From a bacterium (GTDB taxonomy: Bacteria; Myxococcota; UBA727; JAUIJE01), in the NCBI GenBank assembly GCA_030431455.1, contig JAUIJE010000002.1, positions 319,294-383,293 on the forward strand: a DNA stretch of 64,000 bases, written 5' to 3'. Below the pieces are notes generated by a model that saw only the letters and a program-made list of their open reading frames with translations, made no database searches and had not been told where the DNA came from. Every line of letters begins with the position of its first letter. Position 1 is the stretch's first letter. Below, piece after piece: positions 62,976 through 64,000 of this stretch. The translations under genes and the position numbers were made by a program.

Positions 62976-64000
62976 ATGGACGAGCGCAGCAAATCCCTGA
63001 TCGACCACATCCGCGAATCGGTCATCGGCACCGACCGCGTGATCGAGACCCCGTTTGGTCACCGCCGGGTCACCTACGCGGACTACACCGCCTCGGGCCG
63101 GTGCTTGTCGTTCATCGAGGACTACATCCGCGATGAGGTGATGCCGCTGTACGCCAACACCCACACCGAAACGTCGGGCACGGGGGCCCAGACCACGCGC
63201 TTTCGCGAAGAGGCGCGGGCCATCGTGCACGACGCGGTGGGGGGCGGCGACGACGACGTGGTCATCTTCTGTGGCTCGGGTGCCACCGGGGCGATCCACA
63301 AGCTCATCGAGTGCCTCAACCTGCGCATCCCCGCCGACCTCGACGACAAGTACGATCTGTCCCGTCACATCCCGGACAACGAACGCCCGGTGGTGTTCAT
63401 CGGGCCCTACGAGCACCACTCCAACGAGCTGCCCTGGCGGGAATCCATCGCCGACGTGGTCACCATCGACGAGGACGCCGACGGACGCATCCACCGCGCC
63501 CACCTCGAAGAGGCCCTGGAAAAGTACCGGGACCGACCCCTCAAGATCGGCAGCTTCTCCGCCGCCTCCAATGTGACTGGAATTGGTTCCGACACCTACG
63601 GGATCTCGGCGTTGCTGCACCGCTACGGGGCCCTCGCGTTCTGGGATTTCGCCGCCGCCGGTCCCTACGTGAACATGCAAATGAACCCCCCCGCGGACGA
63701 CGGGCTCGCCTACAAAGACGCGCTGTTCTTGTCCCCCCACAAGTTCGTGGGCGGGCCGGGCACGCCCGGTCTGTTGGTGGTGAAAAAACACCTCCTCAAA
63801 AATCGTGTGCCCAGTGTGCCCGGCGGCGGCACCGTGGCCTACGTCAACCCCGCCGACCACCGCTACATCGACGACCCCGCCCACCGCGAAGAGGGGGGCA
63901 CCCCGTCGATCATCGGCGCGATCCGCGCCGGTCTGGTCTTTCAACTCAAACAAGCGGTCACCGTCGAGGCCATCCAGGAGCGCGAGCGGTCCTTCATCGA
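62976..64000 (+). CDS. Class V aminotransferase / cysteine-desulfurase-like enzyme (3' truncated by window)
   Basis: At least 341 residues, running off the window end. The PLP-binding Lys is K256 in LSPHKFVGGPGTPG. FWDFAAAGPYVNMQMN supplies the PLP Asp. FCGSGATGAIHKL is the glycine loop around the phosphate. The N-terminal VTYADYTASGR and YANTHTETSGTGAQTT are typical of class V enzymes that use cysteine or related substrates. The reaction is not decided by what is visible, and the missing end prevents full comparison. Confidence 0.88.
   Translation, partial: MDERSKSLIDHIRESVIGTDRVIETPFGHRRVTYADYTASGRCLSFIEDYIRDEVMPLYANTHTETSGTGAQTTRFREEARAIVHDAVGGGDDDVVIFCGSGATGAIHKLIECLNLRIPADLDDKYDLSRHIPDNERPVVFIGPYEHHSNELPWRESIADVVTIDEDADGRIHRAHLEEALEKYRDRPLKIGSFSAASNVTGIGSDTYGISALLHRYGALAFWDFAAAGPYVNMQMNPPADDGLAYKDALFLSPHKFVGGPGTPGLLVVKKHLLKNRVPSVPGGGTVAYVNPADHRYIDDPAHREEGGTPSIIGAIRAGLVFQLKQAVTVEAIQERERSFI

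Overview
The window is a 64 kb piece of a very GC-rich (about 70 %) Gram-negative chromosome. Lineage is inferred from gene content. Outer-membrane-type lipoproteins are abundant. Two of them carry long Asp-Gly linkers, and one protein ends in a Cys / hydrophobic / Arg-rich tail like the MYXO-CTERM signal. There is a type IV minor-pilin cluster and an ATP synthase with separate b and b' subunits. This points to a Myxococcota / delta-proteobacterial relative; I cannot name a genus. I see no rRNA, tRNA, CRISPR array, transposase or prophage gene.

Layout. 1-8.9 kb: partial lipoprotein, RRM RNA-binding protein, histidine kinase/response regulator pair, orphan genes, collagen-like lipoprotein, and a TetR-P450 pair with a palindromic operator. 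8.9-19.4 kb: PrmA-like methyltransferase; a divergent TetR/membrane-protein pair around a perfect 28-bp palindrome; an AlkX/YcaQ-type glycosylase; and a glyoxylate-shunt module (ScfR/RamB-like regulator divergent from aceB-aceA). 19.4-26.1 kb: Smr protein, SDR, and an aldehyde dehydrogenase-peptide deformylase pair bracketed by two inverted copies of a structured repeat. A coiled-coil exported protein and pdxH follow. 26.1-33.7 kb: Asp-Gly lipoprotein, then atpF'-F-H-A-G, without beta and epsilon, ending in an overlapping phosphatase-like lipoprotein. 33.7-42.1 kb: Cys-rich surface protein, four minor pilins, PrsW-like protease and a second Asp-Gly lipoprotein. 42.1-48.5 kb: lnt with an amino-acid permease, a HExxH lipoprotein and a HemF-like oxidase. 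48.5-54.5 kb: a 1712-residue cation-chloride-cotransporter/ATPase fusion overlapping an MscS-type channel gene. 54.5-64 kb: SGNH hydrolase-dienoyl-CoA isomerase, a NodB-like deacetylase, a second TetR/P450 pair, a cytochrome c lipoprotein, a DUF4349 lipoprotein and a truncated class V aminotransferase.

The three most interesting signals are these. (1) An 11-bp word, CAKNGRCATTG, recurs across the window in all three codon phases, on both strands and between genes, far above base-composition expectation. (2) Two repeat copies share constant boxes, but their hairpin stems differ in sequence while staying self-complementary. (3) The transporter-ATPase-mechanosensitive-channel operon looks like an undescribed osmotic or ion-homeostasis module. 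A 13-bp intergenic element (TGTCCTACATC plus two bases) also recurs upstream of several genes in gene-sense orientation.

All functional calls come from reading motifs by eye; no database search was run.
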